Of a stretch of DNA of 64,000 nucleotides, positions 1 to 11,594 are shown one piece after another. A program made the translations under genes and the position numbers. Under the pieces are notes generated by a model. It saw nothing but the letters and a program-made list of their open reading frames with translations, was not told the DNA's origin and made no database searches. The stretch covers positions 62,001 through 126,000 of the forward strand of contig PUQB01000494.1 of NCBI GenBank assembly GCA_003024785.1. Direction: 5' to 3'. Position 1 is the stretch's first letter; every line of letters starts with the position of its first letter. Source of the DNA: Selaginella tamariscina (lineage: Eukaryota; Streptophyta; Lycopodiopsida; Selaginellales; Selaginellaceae).

Positions 1-10
1 TGTGTTGCTT

Positions 11-118
11 CTGTTTAGAGTGCTCCCGTGTTGTGTTACAAGGTAAATCTCTCTCTGTGCTATTATATTCGTGTGTAGCGTCTCCTGTTTACAGTGCTCC
101 CGTGTTGTGTTACAAGGT
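11..118. repeat. 34-bp direct repeat in probable intron
   Basis: Two copies of a 34-bp segment (11-44 and 85-118) differ at one base and are separated by 40 bp of TC/TG-rich sequence. They lie upstream of the splice acceptor at 402-403, so they probably sit in an intron or leader of the TPD1-like gene. No function is visible. Confidence 0.7.
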
Positions 119-403
119 CTCTCTCTCCTGCAAATTCCTGTATATACATGATCTGCATCTGCATTCATAGAGTTTATCTCTTTTCTTGAACCTCTCTCTC
201 TCACACATCTTAGGACATATCTACAGCTCTTCTCTTGAACTGCAGGACCTCCTCTCTCATACACACACATTCACACAGTAGACGTGTATACATGAGACTA
301 CTATTTTTGAACAATTAGCTCTTTTAATTTCTTGAACCTCAGGACATCTTTCTCTCACACACACACGCACACACGCACACACACACACGGGATTGTTTCT
401 TAG

Positions 404-807
404 ATGGTGACCAGAGCTCGAATTGCACATATGACAACTTGATCGTGGAGAATTGGATGGACATGGGGACGCCTCCTTACGCTCTCCTCGAAAATCGGAC
501 GGATGAATCAAAGCTGTCGCTGGATTTCTGGGTGGGTGTGACCAACACGTGTCCGTGCTATCTAGCAACAGACATCCACCTCGATTGCCCGGACTGGAAT
601 CCAGTTTCGCATGTGGATCCTATGGTGCTTAAGAAGGTCGGGGACAGTGACTGTCTTTACTTGAATGGACGAGGGCTTCGTCCCCATGCCAAGTATTCTG
701 TGGGATACGTGGCTACTCGTATGACGTACATGGTTGCTTCTAATGTTAATTTCTGGTCTACACTTGCGGTAACCAAGAATAAGTACAATGTGATCCTTTC
801 TGTGTAG
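404..807 (+). CDS. TPD1-like small secreted cysteine-rich protein, last exon (5' part outside window)
   Basis: The exon opens after a good acceptor (pyrimidine stretch then TTAG, 399-403), enters in phase 1, and reads about 134 codons to TAG at 805-807. Landmarks in order are SSNCTYDNL, a PPYALL segment, NTCPC, IHLDCPDW, HVDPMVLKKV, SDCLYLNGRGL and a C-terminal beta-rich stretch. The C-x-C, IH-x-x-C and DC-L-x-x-G spacing matches the domain of TAPETUM DETERMINANT 1-like proteins, which in flowering plants are secreted ligands of leucine-rich-repeat receptor kinases. No signal peptide is visible here, so it must be encoded by an upstream exon beyond base 1. The domain usually ends shortly after the YVAT-like strand; about 20 residues follow here. 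The assignment rests on motif spacing, not a database search. Confidence 0.6.
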
Positions 808-3632
808 AGTACTGTACCCGGGATTCCCGTGTGGGAAAAGTCCCTGGGGATCGTTAGAGTGTTAACCTGTGAATTATCATATATCACACATAGTAGATAC
901 ATTCAAATACATATATGTATATATTCATGTATGCATATTGCATTGGAATATGCCGTAAGACACCAATGTAATTTAATATCTAGTTAATCTTATTATATAT
1001 TCTGCATCTTATTTATTAATGCACACACACCCACTTGCACACGTAGAAGATTTAGGTGTAGACAACCGCAAGGTTTGACACGTCGAGGATGTATGAACTT
1101 ACGTCTCACCAAATATGATATAAGTTATATGTAAATATATTGATTTTCGATGTCAACTCATTACCTGTCATAGTATATTCTCCTTATATAGCTTAATGTA
1201 CCCTGGATATTCTCCCTTTTAAGATTTGCTTTAAACAAACCTCTTTTAATAGACAATAAATATATATATATTTGTATATTTTGAAAGAATTGTATATTGT
1301 GCAACTTGTTCTTTGAAGAGATTTAACCACTATATATATATATATATATATATAATGGAATAGAAAAATAACGTTACGTTAACTAAATTCATTATGAAAA
1401 GTGATTAAATTAACTTACCGACAGTACTTGTGGAATTAAATCAATTTCATTTGAATTTAAAATGTATATTTTAATATATTTTAATGGTGGAATTCAAGTT
1501 TAAAGATGAAAATTCCATTGATGATTAATAAACTCTAATTTTAAACGAGCAATGTGATTTTAATATATTTGAATATGTAATTAATATTATGCTGATATAT
1601 ATATAATATTAAATTAAAATATATTAAAAAGTTTGCACAACTTGTAATGCGTATTTATGCATAATTTATTATATATAATATTAATTAATAAAATTTAAAA
1701 TTTAAAACAGAAAATTAATAATTTAATTTATAAATAAAAAGATACAATCTTCCTCTTAACACATGAAAGATAATCCACATGATTAAAATTTATTGATGTA
1801 GGTAATATCAAGTATAAGGCACATTAAGCTCTAATGGACCCTTAGGATAATGTTTTCCATGCTTTTCTATTGAAGTTTCATTTTTTTTTTCTTAATTTTA
1901 ATTATATAGGGATTGTAGCGGGTGTGTGCGTGTGCACCTGAGGAAAGCTTAGCAAACCTTAATATGTATCTACATATGCATTGCTACATATATTCATGTA
2001 TACTATCTATCTATATTATTGGATAATTATATTAAAATATTAAGTTATTATTTGCAAAAACGAAATACATATCACATTTATAAGCATATATACATAGATA
2101 ACATTATGCTTATGTATGTAGAACTACATGTGTCACTGTGTTAATACACATATTTCAAGAGTTTTTCAAAAAGTATTTAAATTCATTTACACACATGTAA
2201 GTTATATAAATTTTTAATACATATGTACACGTGTTTAAGTTAATTGACATTTGTAACATATAATATAATGCTAATTACTTTAAGAATATAGAAACCGTAT
2301 GGTGTGTGTGTGTGTGTGTCTATATATATATAAAGGCATTCTTATATGTTAAATGCTATGGTGAGAAAACTCTTATATCCTAAGTTAAAAACTAAAAGTT
2401 CTATTTGTAATCAAGTAAATTTAATAAATTTAGTTATGATCATTTTCTTTAATTTTTGAAATTCCTATTAATTCACATTATTAAACGATTTAATAATTAA
2501 ATTCATTATGGGCGTGTAAAGTTACCAAGTCAAACTTGGTATGTTTTATTAAATGAATACTTATATATTCCTTTATAGATAAATATATATGTTTCCAATT
2601 ATATCAAAATCTTAAATGCATGCTAGGTGTAATGCTCATCTTATTATATACTAGGAATATATTAAAATATACTAGGTTTATTCTAATAAATTTAACAGAC
2701 AAAATGGATAAGATACCTCCATATAAACATATGCTATAAGTATTGCAGAATTCCTGTGGGATTGCTATTCTTGGAATATGCAGTGAGCATGCATATACTT
2801 CTCTCACCTGAGCACGTCTTGGTATACGCTTTGCAAACACCCATGTACGTACGAATGGTGTTCCCCAAGTGCAAGTTTTGTTTATGATTATATTTCTAAT
2901 ATATTTAATTTATTAGAACAATAAACAAAAACTTTATGAATTAATATCAAACATAATATTAGTCAAACAAAACATCTTCGAACTTATTTCTGTCAAGCGT
3001 GCTAAAGGAATGGACATATTTGCAAAAGCTTCCGTTGTATCGATTACTGACCATAATGTTAAATAGTTGCAAAAAATAAATCGTTTCTATTAATTAATAG
3101 ATCTCCTTTATTTTTATTAAATCAAATAAGATTTATTATTTTGAATAATTATTTCACACAATAGAAAACTTAGTTTTTAATACAGATTTTTTTAAAACCA
3201 ATTATAATCTTATGTAATAAGTTTATTCAGCGTCTGTGTTTGAATGCGGTCGATATTAACGGCTATCCTAAATACGATTCAACCATCATTTTAAATCTTA
3301 ATCCCACATGGCCCATATAACAAACACATTAAATCTTAAATCCATGTGCAATTGGATAGTAATTCTAAATTTTCTTTATAATTTGATTTATTTAATGATT
3401 ATTTTAAACGTTATAAATCAAGAGAAAAATTATCATATATACATAAGAGGGTTAAGCTATTAAATAACTTGAGAAAATTAAGAAAAAAGTTATTAGGCAT
3501 GTAATAATTTGATATAATAACTTAAAGAGATCACGGAAGTTTATAAGTTTATAAAGAAGTTATAACTTAAAAGATTCCATGTGTTATCATATATATATAT
3601 AATTTAAATTATAAGATTCTTTAAACATATTA
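808..3632. other. AT-rich intergenic stretch, no gene seen
   Basis: No reading frame with coding character was found. The stretch holds a (TA)12 run at 1331-1354, scattered TG/TA microsatellites near 2301-2335, and poly-A/T-rich DNA. The minus-strand frame at 2604-2840 has no recognisable domain. The right edge is the 5-bp TATTA next to the LTR element. Confidence 0.6.
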
Positions 3633-4302
3633 TGTTAAGTTTTAATCCAAAGGGTCAACACATTGACATTATCACCTTGTGTGAACCATACTAAATCTTT
3701 CCATAAGAGTGTGACTCAAATGCCTAAATAGCCACGAGACTTAGGATCATATCATAAGTCCCTTAGAATAATTATTTCCCGAACCTCAAAAAGACAACTC
3801 GAATAGACTTTAGGACTCTGCCTCAAGAAACCTAAACAAGCTCATGCCTTAACCTCATTAAGGATACGTGTCTCACACATACCCCCGTGACATAGTTAAG
3901 GCATTGTCACTTACCCCTTGAGGAATCATCCTCGTCTGGGAATACAAGGTAACAAGGAGTACTGAACCATGACTAACCTCTAAGAGTTAAGTCATACCTT
4001 AAATTTAGGGCTATTATTTAGTGAAGACACGAGTGTGCCTGGTATGTGTACATGAGTGTTTTACTAAGCAAACTCCCTAAGGCTAAGTTTGAATAACCGT
4101 AAATATGCGACCTTGCGAGTGTGCTCACAAATGAGTTGGTGTTAATGAACTTAAGTTGTTCAGCCTTGGATCCCAAGGAGAAGACCCCCTCCTTAATCGA
4201 GTGTGTCAATAGCACATCCAGTTATAAGACCTAATCTCCCTTGAGCAAATGCCCAAGTCTTAACACCTTATGAGCATAAACATACATGCTTGATAGAGTA
4301 TT

Positions 4303-4823
4303 TGTTACACGGCAAAACTTTCCTGTGTGCAAAAAACACTGTTCACAATGTAGAAAAACTTTGCCAGTTAAAGTGTAGGGATTTCGTCCTATAGAGAGCT
4401 TTATATATATCTATCTCATCACTAAAGTCAAGAATAGGATTTTGCTTTGGCCATTGCTATGTATAAGCATTAAGAATATACTATAAACATGCACTTGCAT
4501 TACTAAATGAATACAAAGAGATAGCAATGTGGAGACTTACTTCTCTCCCAAAGATACTCTCTCTCTCATGCATTGCTCTCCATAGTCTTCATAGTCTCCC
4601 TCTCCTTGCCCCTAGCTTGCCCTAACCACATCCTGTCCTCATCCAACCGTCATAACTGTTTGCTTCCTGTAACCGTAGGATCCTAGGATTTTTCTTACTA
4701 TTGTAGGATTTTTCCTATACACATGATTATATTTCTTACTACTACTTTCCTACAAGTTATTTCTCCACCGTAGGAAAGTCCTATGTATGTAGTTCCTACA
4801 TGCTCTGTTTTTGGTCCCTAATA
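4303..4823. mobile_element. Solo LTR-like insertion, 521 bp, TSD GTATT
   Basis: The host LTR is continuous in sister copies (compare 10740-10765) but is split here. The insert starts TGTTACAC and ends CCTAATA, a slightly mutated TGTTA/TAACA inverted end, and is flanked by GTATT at 4298-4302 and 4824-4828. The length and ends suit a copia-type solo LTR. The family was not identified. Confidence 0.65.
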
Positions 4824-5128
4824 GTATTCAACCCCTCAGCATTGAACCCTACCATGCGCCATCTAGCCTAATGTCATATTTCTATGTGACATTGTTTCAT
4901 GTAGGCTATCATACCATAGCCCTTTTAAATTCAAGAGTTAGACTAAGTGCCACGAACATGGCTCTCAAATGCTAACTCTAAAATCCCTCTATGAACCCTC
5001 AGGAACTCGGTAAGAAAAAACTGTTAACTAATATCCCACACATTTAGACAATGACACAAATGTGCCCTACTTAATTGTGAGTGCTACTATTAGCTTAACA
5101 TGGAGGAGGAGGTTGGAGATAAGCCTCA

Positions 5129-6711
5129 TGTTAGAGTTTTAACCCGGAGGTCTAACACGTGGCCGTCAAGTGGCCTTCCGCGTCAATTCCCTGTGTGAGC
5201 AACACTAAGTTTTTAAAGATGACCCTAAGAGTTTGACTTAGATGCTTAGTTAAATAGAAGAATTAGAGTCTTACCTTAAGTCCCCTAGAATGACCATTCC
5301 CCAAACCCTAAAGATATCCTGAATAGACTTTAGGATCCTATCTTAGTAGACCCAAACATGCTCATGCCCTAACCCCACAAAAGAGATGTGTTTAACACAT
5401 GCCCCCGTGACAAAGTTAAGGCATCGTCACTTACCCCTTAAGGAATCACCCTCATCCAGGAGTACAACCTCTTTAGGGTGGCAAGGGGTACCTTAAACCA
5501 TAACTAACCCTTAAGGGTTTGAGTGGCCAAGTCATACCCTAGACTTAGGGCTAGTACTTAGTGAGAACATGAGTATGCGCCATAGGCAGACATGAATGTT
5601 CTGCTAAGTAAACTTCATAAGGCTAGGTTTGGATAACCCTAAGTACATGACCTTGCAAGTGTCTTATGATAGGGCTTCTACTAATGAGCTTAGGTTGTTC
5701 AACCTTTATATCCCAAAGAGAACACTCCCTAGTTATGAGACCTAACCTCCTTTGAGCAAACGCTAAGGTTTAACACCCTAGTGCGAGCACAAGCAGCATG
5801 CTTAACCCCTTGGCAACAAACCCATGAGCCCAGTGTCACATCTCCATGTGACATTGCCTTCCACGATGTGGGCTATCATGCCATAGCCCTTAGATTCAAA
5901 AATTGCACCAAGTGCCACAAACGTGGCTTCTAAATGCAACTCTAGAACCCCTTAGTGAACCCTCATGAACTAGATAATGTGAACCTGTCAAACAAGATCT
6001 CACATCCATAGTTGGACAAGGACACAAATGTGCCTTAGTTGGCCATGAGTGTTACATCTAACTGACGTGGAGGAGGCAAGCCTTAGCCTATGCTTCTTAG
6101 AATGTGCATTCTGATAAGACCTTTCAGGCATGGATTCGCCAACGTTAAGGGTGAGCTACCCCGAAGGTGGGACATACCCTATCATCTGGAAGTTAGGGCG
6201 GCACAAAAGAGGGTTGTACCTTAATGACACAAGCTGAAGCTTGCACCGGCAGAAGAGCAACGAACTCAATCATGAACTCAAAAGCTCTCCTAGATGTACT
6301 ACTTAATATATGTGATAGAGCGCCCCCTCCCCCCCCCCCCCCCCCGTTTTCATGTTTACATAAGTGGGTTGGCACGAAATCTCATTCTCAAGGGAATATA
6401 CTTGGTGAGTTGATTAATGACCCATTAACCCCTAAACTCTAACCTGTCAAAACCTAGGGGTATTTCTAAATATATCCGACATGCTGAACTCACAAGAACT
6501 AACCATTAACCCAACCAGGACATGGAAAATAAGTGCTACCTTCGCTTAGAGTTTCTTGTGATATCTAAGGACAACCGACCGGACTACCCTTAAACACCTA
6601 AGTGCACTAAGCGGGCTATTTCTCACTATATTTAGAGCTTATCAACATAATTCGATAGGTAACAACAATTAACATCCAAAGTAAAGAGGAGTCATAGTAA
6701 AAACTATGACA
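5129..6711 (-). mobile_element. Solo LTR, 1583 bp, TSD CCTCA, nested in a relative
   Basis: On the plus strand it starts TGTTAGAGTTTTAACCC and ends CTATGACA. CCTCA flanks both ends (5124-5128 and 6712-6716), and removing the insert and one duplicate restores the host LTR reading (compare 11035-11070). It carries a long C-run at 6323-6345. No internal region or second LTR remains, so it is the product of LTR-LTR recombination or a collapsed element. Confidence 0.85.
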
Positions 6712-7272
6712 CCTCAACCTCTGACCCTTGGAACTTGCATTCCAATAAGTTAAGGTGGCACAACAAGGGTTGTGTCTTAAAGACACAAGCTAGAGCTTAC
6801 ACTAGTAAAGAGTAACAAGCTTAGTCATGAACCCAAGAACCCCTCACTACATATACTACTTAATATATGTGATAAAGCCCCCCCCCGTTTTCTTGAATCT
6901 CATTCGCAATGGAAATATACTTGGTGAGTTTAATTACTCATTAACCTTTAAACCCTAACCCAAGGGTTTAGGACATAGGACTAGGGCAACTCTAAGGGTG
7001 TTTTTACTCATATTCAACTTGTCAAACTCACGGAACTAACCAAAACCTAATTGGGACATGAAAAATAGGGTAAGAATTTTCTAAAATGTAAGTGTTACCT
7101 TTGCTTAGAATTTCTTACAATATTTAAGAACAACTAGCTGGACTACCCTTAAACACTTAAGTGCACTAAGTGGGGCTGTTTCTCACTACATCTAAGACTT
7201 GTTAATATAGTTTAGTAGGTAACAATAATCAACGTTCAAAATAAAAAGGACTCATAATAAGAAAGTATGACA

Positions 7273-10048
7273 CACTTTAATGTCAGTGTCCTTGTTAATG
7301 TCCAGATAATGTTAGAGAAAATTAACCAAAACTAACATATCACTCTATGAAGAGTCAGCAAAAAGTTCACATAACTGTTATTCCCCCCTTTACATTACGT
7401 AAGACCAAGTACTTTAGAACCATCATTCACTGAGTCATATGAAGCACCACCTGCAACATGAAATCACATGAAGACTTTTTACATGTATGCAAAGTCTGTC
7501 ACCTGACGTAAAAAACATAATAATTAATTTTTTTACTCAACTAGAATTTATATTGGAGGCTTTTAGTTAATATTGAATGCCAACTCCTAAGTTAAGTTAA
7601 CAAGAAATAAAGCCTTGCCTTATTCTTTAACTTTTAAACACACCTGACGATCTTGTCGTCAAGCACACAACAAGCAACCCATTTCAAATGCCTAACCCAA
7701 TGCTTCACATTCCTTTGATTTTTCAATAGTTTCACATCTCCACATATACAGTATTATAGCTTCACATTTCTGCCTCCTTTAATGTTTCTCATTACCCCTT
7801 TACAAAAGTGTCTGTTACTATACCCATCCTTCGCTAGTGTATAGCTATGCCAACCTAGGTATGAAGCATTTATTGAAATTAAGCTCTTTTCTAATACAAG
7901 AGTACTATTCTCAAAACCCTGTTCTTTGTAGACATGCCAGAGGCAATCCTAGAGGTGCATAGATATTTGTATACAATAAGGTTATGCCAACTTGAAATTA
8001 GCTTATCCACTTGGTGTGTTATTAACATAAATTCATTCAAAATTTGCGATTAAGTGTCATAGCACTATCATTTGTCTTTTGTAACCAACTTTGTACTCTT
8101 TCATAACACTAATTAATTCAGGGAACAAATAAGCTAACATATCTTAATTTAGTAAACTAGTTTAAAAACTAGGAAACTCAACCTATATATATATGCCTCA
8201 ATCAGCAATCTTTAGATGTTATGTGTCTCAATTGACCACTCATTTTTCAAAGCACAACCACTAGGCTCATTTTGAAAATACCAATTTCAAACTTAATTCC
8301 CACAATAAGAATCTCCATGAACTCGTAATACTGCATGTAGTATAACATTATATCTATTTTTAACTCTCAAACTGATTATGTAAACATTTTCCTCAAAATT
8401 ATGAAATATAACCTCTCCACTAATTTTCAGCAATTAGTGTTTTGACAAACTCTTTTAGTATAATCTTTATCTCATAAACAATTTACAATTTCAATAGTGA
8501 TACTCTCAAACTTATAATGATTGTGTAACATTCAAATTCCATGTTTACTAACTAGTTGTTACATTAGCGGACATGACTTTATAATTATATCAAATTATCA
8601 AAATGCAAGAACTATAATATAAACATTTAGACTTAATTAATATGAACCAAACTTTAGCTTGAGATGGAATATAATGTACTTTTAGTATTTTGAGATGTCG
8701 TTCAAGGATTAAGAAGAATTATGAATCATCGTTTGGTTCATCTAATTGATTTAATAAGATATGAACATTCACATTAATGTTACCATGACACGCGTTTCAG
8801 ATATATCACATAATTCAGTTAAACTCCCCAAACATGAGTAAGATATTTAATTCAGTACATTGAATTAAGTACACCACTCATTTTGGACACATAGCAATCC
8901 ATAAAGCATTACATTGCTCCCCAAACAATATATTGAAAAACTTTTTCTTAAATCCAAAATGACTTAAAAATCTGCATTTTAAGCTACAACGCTAAAGTAT
9001 TGTCTTACTAAAGTGTTAGAGTACTATCCCTTTCAAATCTTTTTATATCATGATTATAGCCACTTCACATGATCATAATGCTCTAACCTCAATATTTAAT
9101 AAAATTATACAGTCATTAATAACAAATCTTAAAAGACTAACCAAACTAAAGGAACATCATTAAGTCTTGAGTCAAAAAAGTCTTATTAACATTCTCGAGG
9201 ATTGAAGATGCATACTATGTTCTTTGAGTGCCCACATTTGTGAGCATGATGTAAAGTCAAGAAATTGACTTTTGAATAATGGTATTCGACTTTAAAATGA
9301 AATCGATACCAAAAATCAACACTGACTTTTAAATTCCATCGGACATTGACTTTTTAAGAAAGTACATGCACTTAAACCTCCAAAATGAATATCCGACTAT
9401 TTATAATTCATCGAACTCTCCAAACATAACTTATCAAACTTATAAACAGAGTGGAGAATTTTAGTTGATGCTCTTGTTATTCAATTGATGACCCATTCTC
9501 ATAGTGCAAACAATGTTATAGACTTCAAGCTTAAAGAATTAACATTGAAAATGCACAAGTGTGTGCCAAACGCCTTCACTACGCAAATCCATTACTAAAA
9601 ATGTAAACAAATTTTCAAATATTTTTATTTCTAATATATCAGACTACATTGATAGGAATGCAGTAATAAATCCCTTTATTCCCTAAACTATCATTTTATC
9701 ACCTTCCCATGATCCCACATGAAACATCTCATAATCAAGTTAGTTAAGCTAGCTAACTTAATATAGAATGTGTAACTAAGGTTTAATGTTATACTTTATT
9801 TAAATTTAATACTTTAGTACCTGCAAAGTATTTTTACTACCCTTGACAATAGAGTACATAATCACACCACTTACTAAGCAAGTGTTCTTTAAAAAGTTAT
9901 AGATCTCATGACTAACTTTCAATGTAGAATTTAAACGTGTTAACCAAAAGTGATAGAGTACTTCAAGAATATAAAACTAATTAAATCTTGAAACTCACTA
10001 CAACTTTAGGCAATCTACTGACCACAAAGAATAGACTCTGATACCGAG
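7273..10048 (-). other. Internal region of the non-autonomous element, no coding capacity
   Basis: This 2.8-kb AT-rich interior lies between the two LTRs. I see no reading frame of 60 or more codons and no gag, protease, integrase or RT motif. The only functional site recognised is the primer-binding site at its right end. The polypurine tract next to the left LTR is not convincing. Confidence 0.6.
10034..10045 (-). promoter_or_regulatory. Primer-binding site (initiator tRNA-Met)
   Basis: The minus strand reads GGTATCAGAGTC, starting three bases inside the right LTR. The usual plant site is TGGTATCAGAGCC; the core GGTATCAGAG is intact. It fixes the element's orientation as minus. Confidence 0.75.
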
Positions 10049-11594
10049 TGTCAGAGTTTTAACCCAAAGGATCAACATGTGGTAACACAATGGTTATCCG
10101 GCATCATCACCCTGTGAGCAATGCTAAGTCTTTGCAAAACAACCCTAAGAGTCTGATGATAGGCATGAGACTTAGGGTCCTACCCTAAGTCCTTTAAAAT
10201 GACTATCCCCCAACCCTAGAGGACAACTTGAGTAGACTTTAGGACTCTGCCCCAGGAGACCTAAATAGACTCATGCCCTAACCTCATTACGAAGATGTGT
10301 CTCACATATACCCACATGACAGAGTTAAGGCATTGTCACTTACCTCTTGAGAAATCACCCTCATTTGGGAAGTGCAACCCCTATAGGGCAATAATGAGTA
10401 CCTTGAACCACAATTAACCTTTAAGGGTTTGAGTGGCCAAGTCATACCCTAGACTTAGAGCTAATACTTAATGAGAACATGAGTGTGCATCATAGGCAAA
10501 CACAAGCATTTACTAAGAAAACTTCCCAAGGCTAGGTTTGAATAACCTTAAGTAATGACCTTGTGAGTGCTTCACGAATTGGCTCTTGTTAACGAGCTTA
10601 GGTTGTTCAAATGTTAGATCCCAAAGAGAAGACCCCCTCCATAGCCGAGTGTGTCAATAGCATCTAGTTAAGAGACCTAACCTCCCTTGAGAGAATGCCC
10701 AAGTTTATCACTCTAATGTAAGCATAAACATGTATGCTTATTAAAGTATCCAACCCCTCGCATTGAACTTATGAGACAACCCCAAAGCGGCCTCAGACAT
10801 TGTTTCCATGTGAAATTGTTTCTCAAGTTGTGGGCTATCATGCCATAGCACCTTAAAATTCAAGAGTTCCACCAAGTGCCATGACATGGCTCTCAAATGA
10901 TAACTCTAAAACCCTTATGTGAACTTGGTAAGGAAAACATATTAATTAAAATCCCACGCCCACATTTGAATAAGGACACAAATGTGCCCTACATAATTGT
11001 GAGTGCTACTCTTAACTTGACGTGGAGGAAGAGGTTGGAGACAAGCCTTAACTTCTGACCCTTGGAACGTGTTCCAATAAACCTCCAAGGTATGGATTCG
11101 ACAACGTTAGTAGTAGGCTACCCCAAATGTGGATGTACCCCTATTATCTGGAAGTTGAGGCAGCATAATAAAGGATTATGCCTTGACAACACAAGCTAAA
11201 ACTTATAATGAACTCAATTATGAACCCAAAAACCCTCACTACATGTACTATTTAAGATATGTGATAAGGCCCACCCCTTGTTTTCATGCTTATGTAAGTG
11301 GGCTGGCATTAAATCTCATTCGCAATGGGAATATACTTGGTAAGTTTAATTAACGACTCATTGACGACCCGAGGGTTTAGGGCGTGGGACTAGGGTAACC
11401 TTAGGGGTGTTTCTATCCATATTCGACATGCCGAATTCATTGACTAAGACATGAAGAACGAAGGTAAAAGTTTTTAAGAAAGTAAGTGCTACCTTCGCTT
11501 ATAGTTTCTCGTGATATTTAAGAACAGCTAGTTGGACTACACCTAAATAGTCAATGTTCAAAGTAAAAAGGAGTCATAATAAGAAACTACAACA
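10049..11594 (-). repeat. 5' LTR of the non-autonomous element
   Basis: On the plus strand it starts TGTCAGAGTTTTAACCC and ends CTACAACA, 1546 bp. It is collinear with the copies at 3633-7272, 5129-6711 and (inverted) 46747-50477. The G-tract of the family is reduced here to a CCACCCC-like remnant near 11270. Confidence 0.8.

Larger units (their letters stand above)
3633..7272 (-). repeat. 3' LTR of the non-autonomous element, split by two insertions
   Basis: On the plus strand it begins TGTTAAGTTTTAATCC and ends TATGACA. Its own sequence is 3633-4302, 4829-5128 and 6717-7272. It is interrupted by a 521-bp LTR-like insert (4303-4823) and by a younger 1583-bp solo LTR of its own family (5129-6711). 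A short poly-C run (6878-6886) marks the G-tract typical of this LTR family. Confidence 0.75.
3633..11594 (-). mobile_element. Non-autonomous LTR retrotransposon (LARD-like) with nested insertions
   Basis: Two LTRs of one family bound a 2776-bp interior. The right LTR (10049-11594, 1546 bp) is the 5' LTR, because directly to its left lies a primer-binding site for initiator tRNA-Met read on the minus strand. The left LTR (3633-7272) is 3640 bp long but shrinks to about 1526 bp once two nested insertions and their duplications are subtracted, matching its partner. The flanks are TATTA (3628-3632) and TATTG (11595-11599), a 4/5 TSD. The interior has no gag or pol reading frame, so mobilisation would need proteins from another element. 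Related LTRs sit at 46747-50477 in the opposite orientation. Confidence 0.75.

Noticed and set aside
257-902. Minus-strand frames opposite the TPD1-like exon
   Set aside because: They are shadows of the plus-strand exon and of a CA repeat; they have no motifs.
6193-6442. Proline- and glycine-run frames over the C-run
   Set aside because: They arise from the homopolymer in the solo LTR; not coding.
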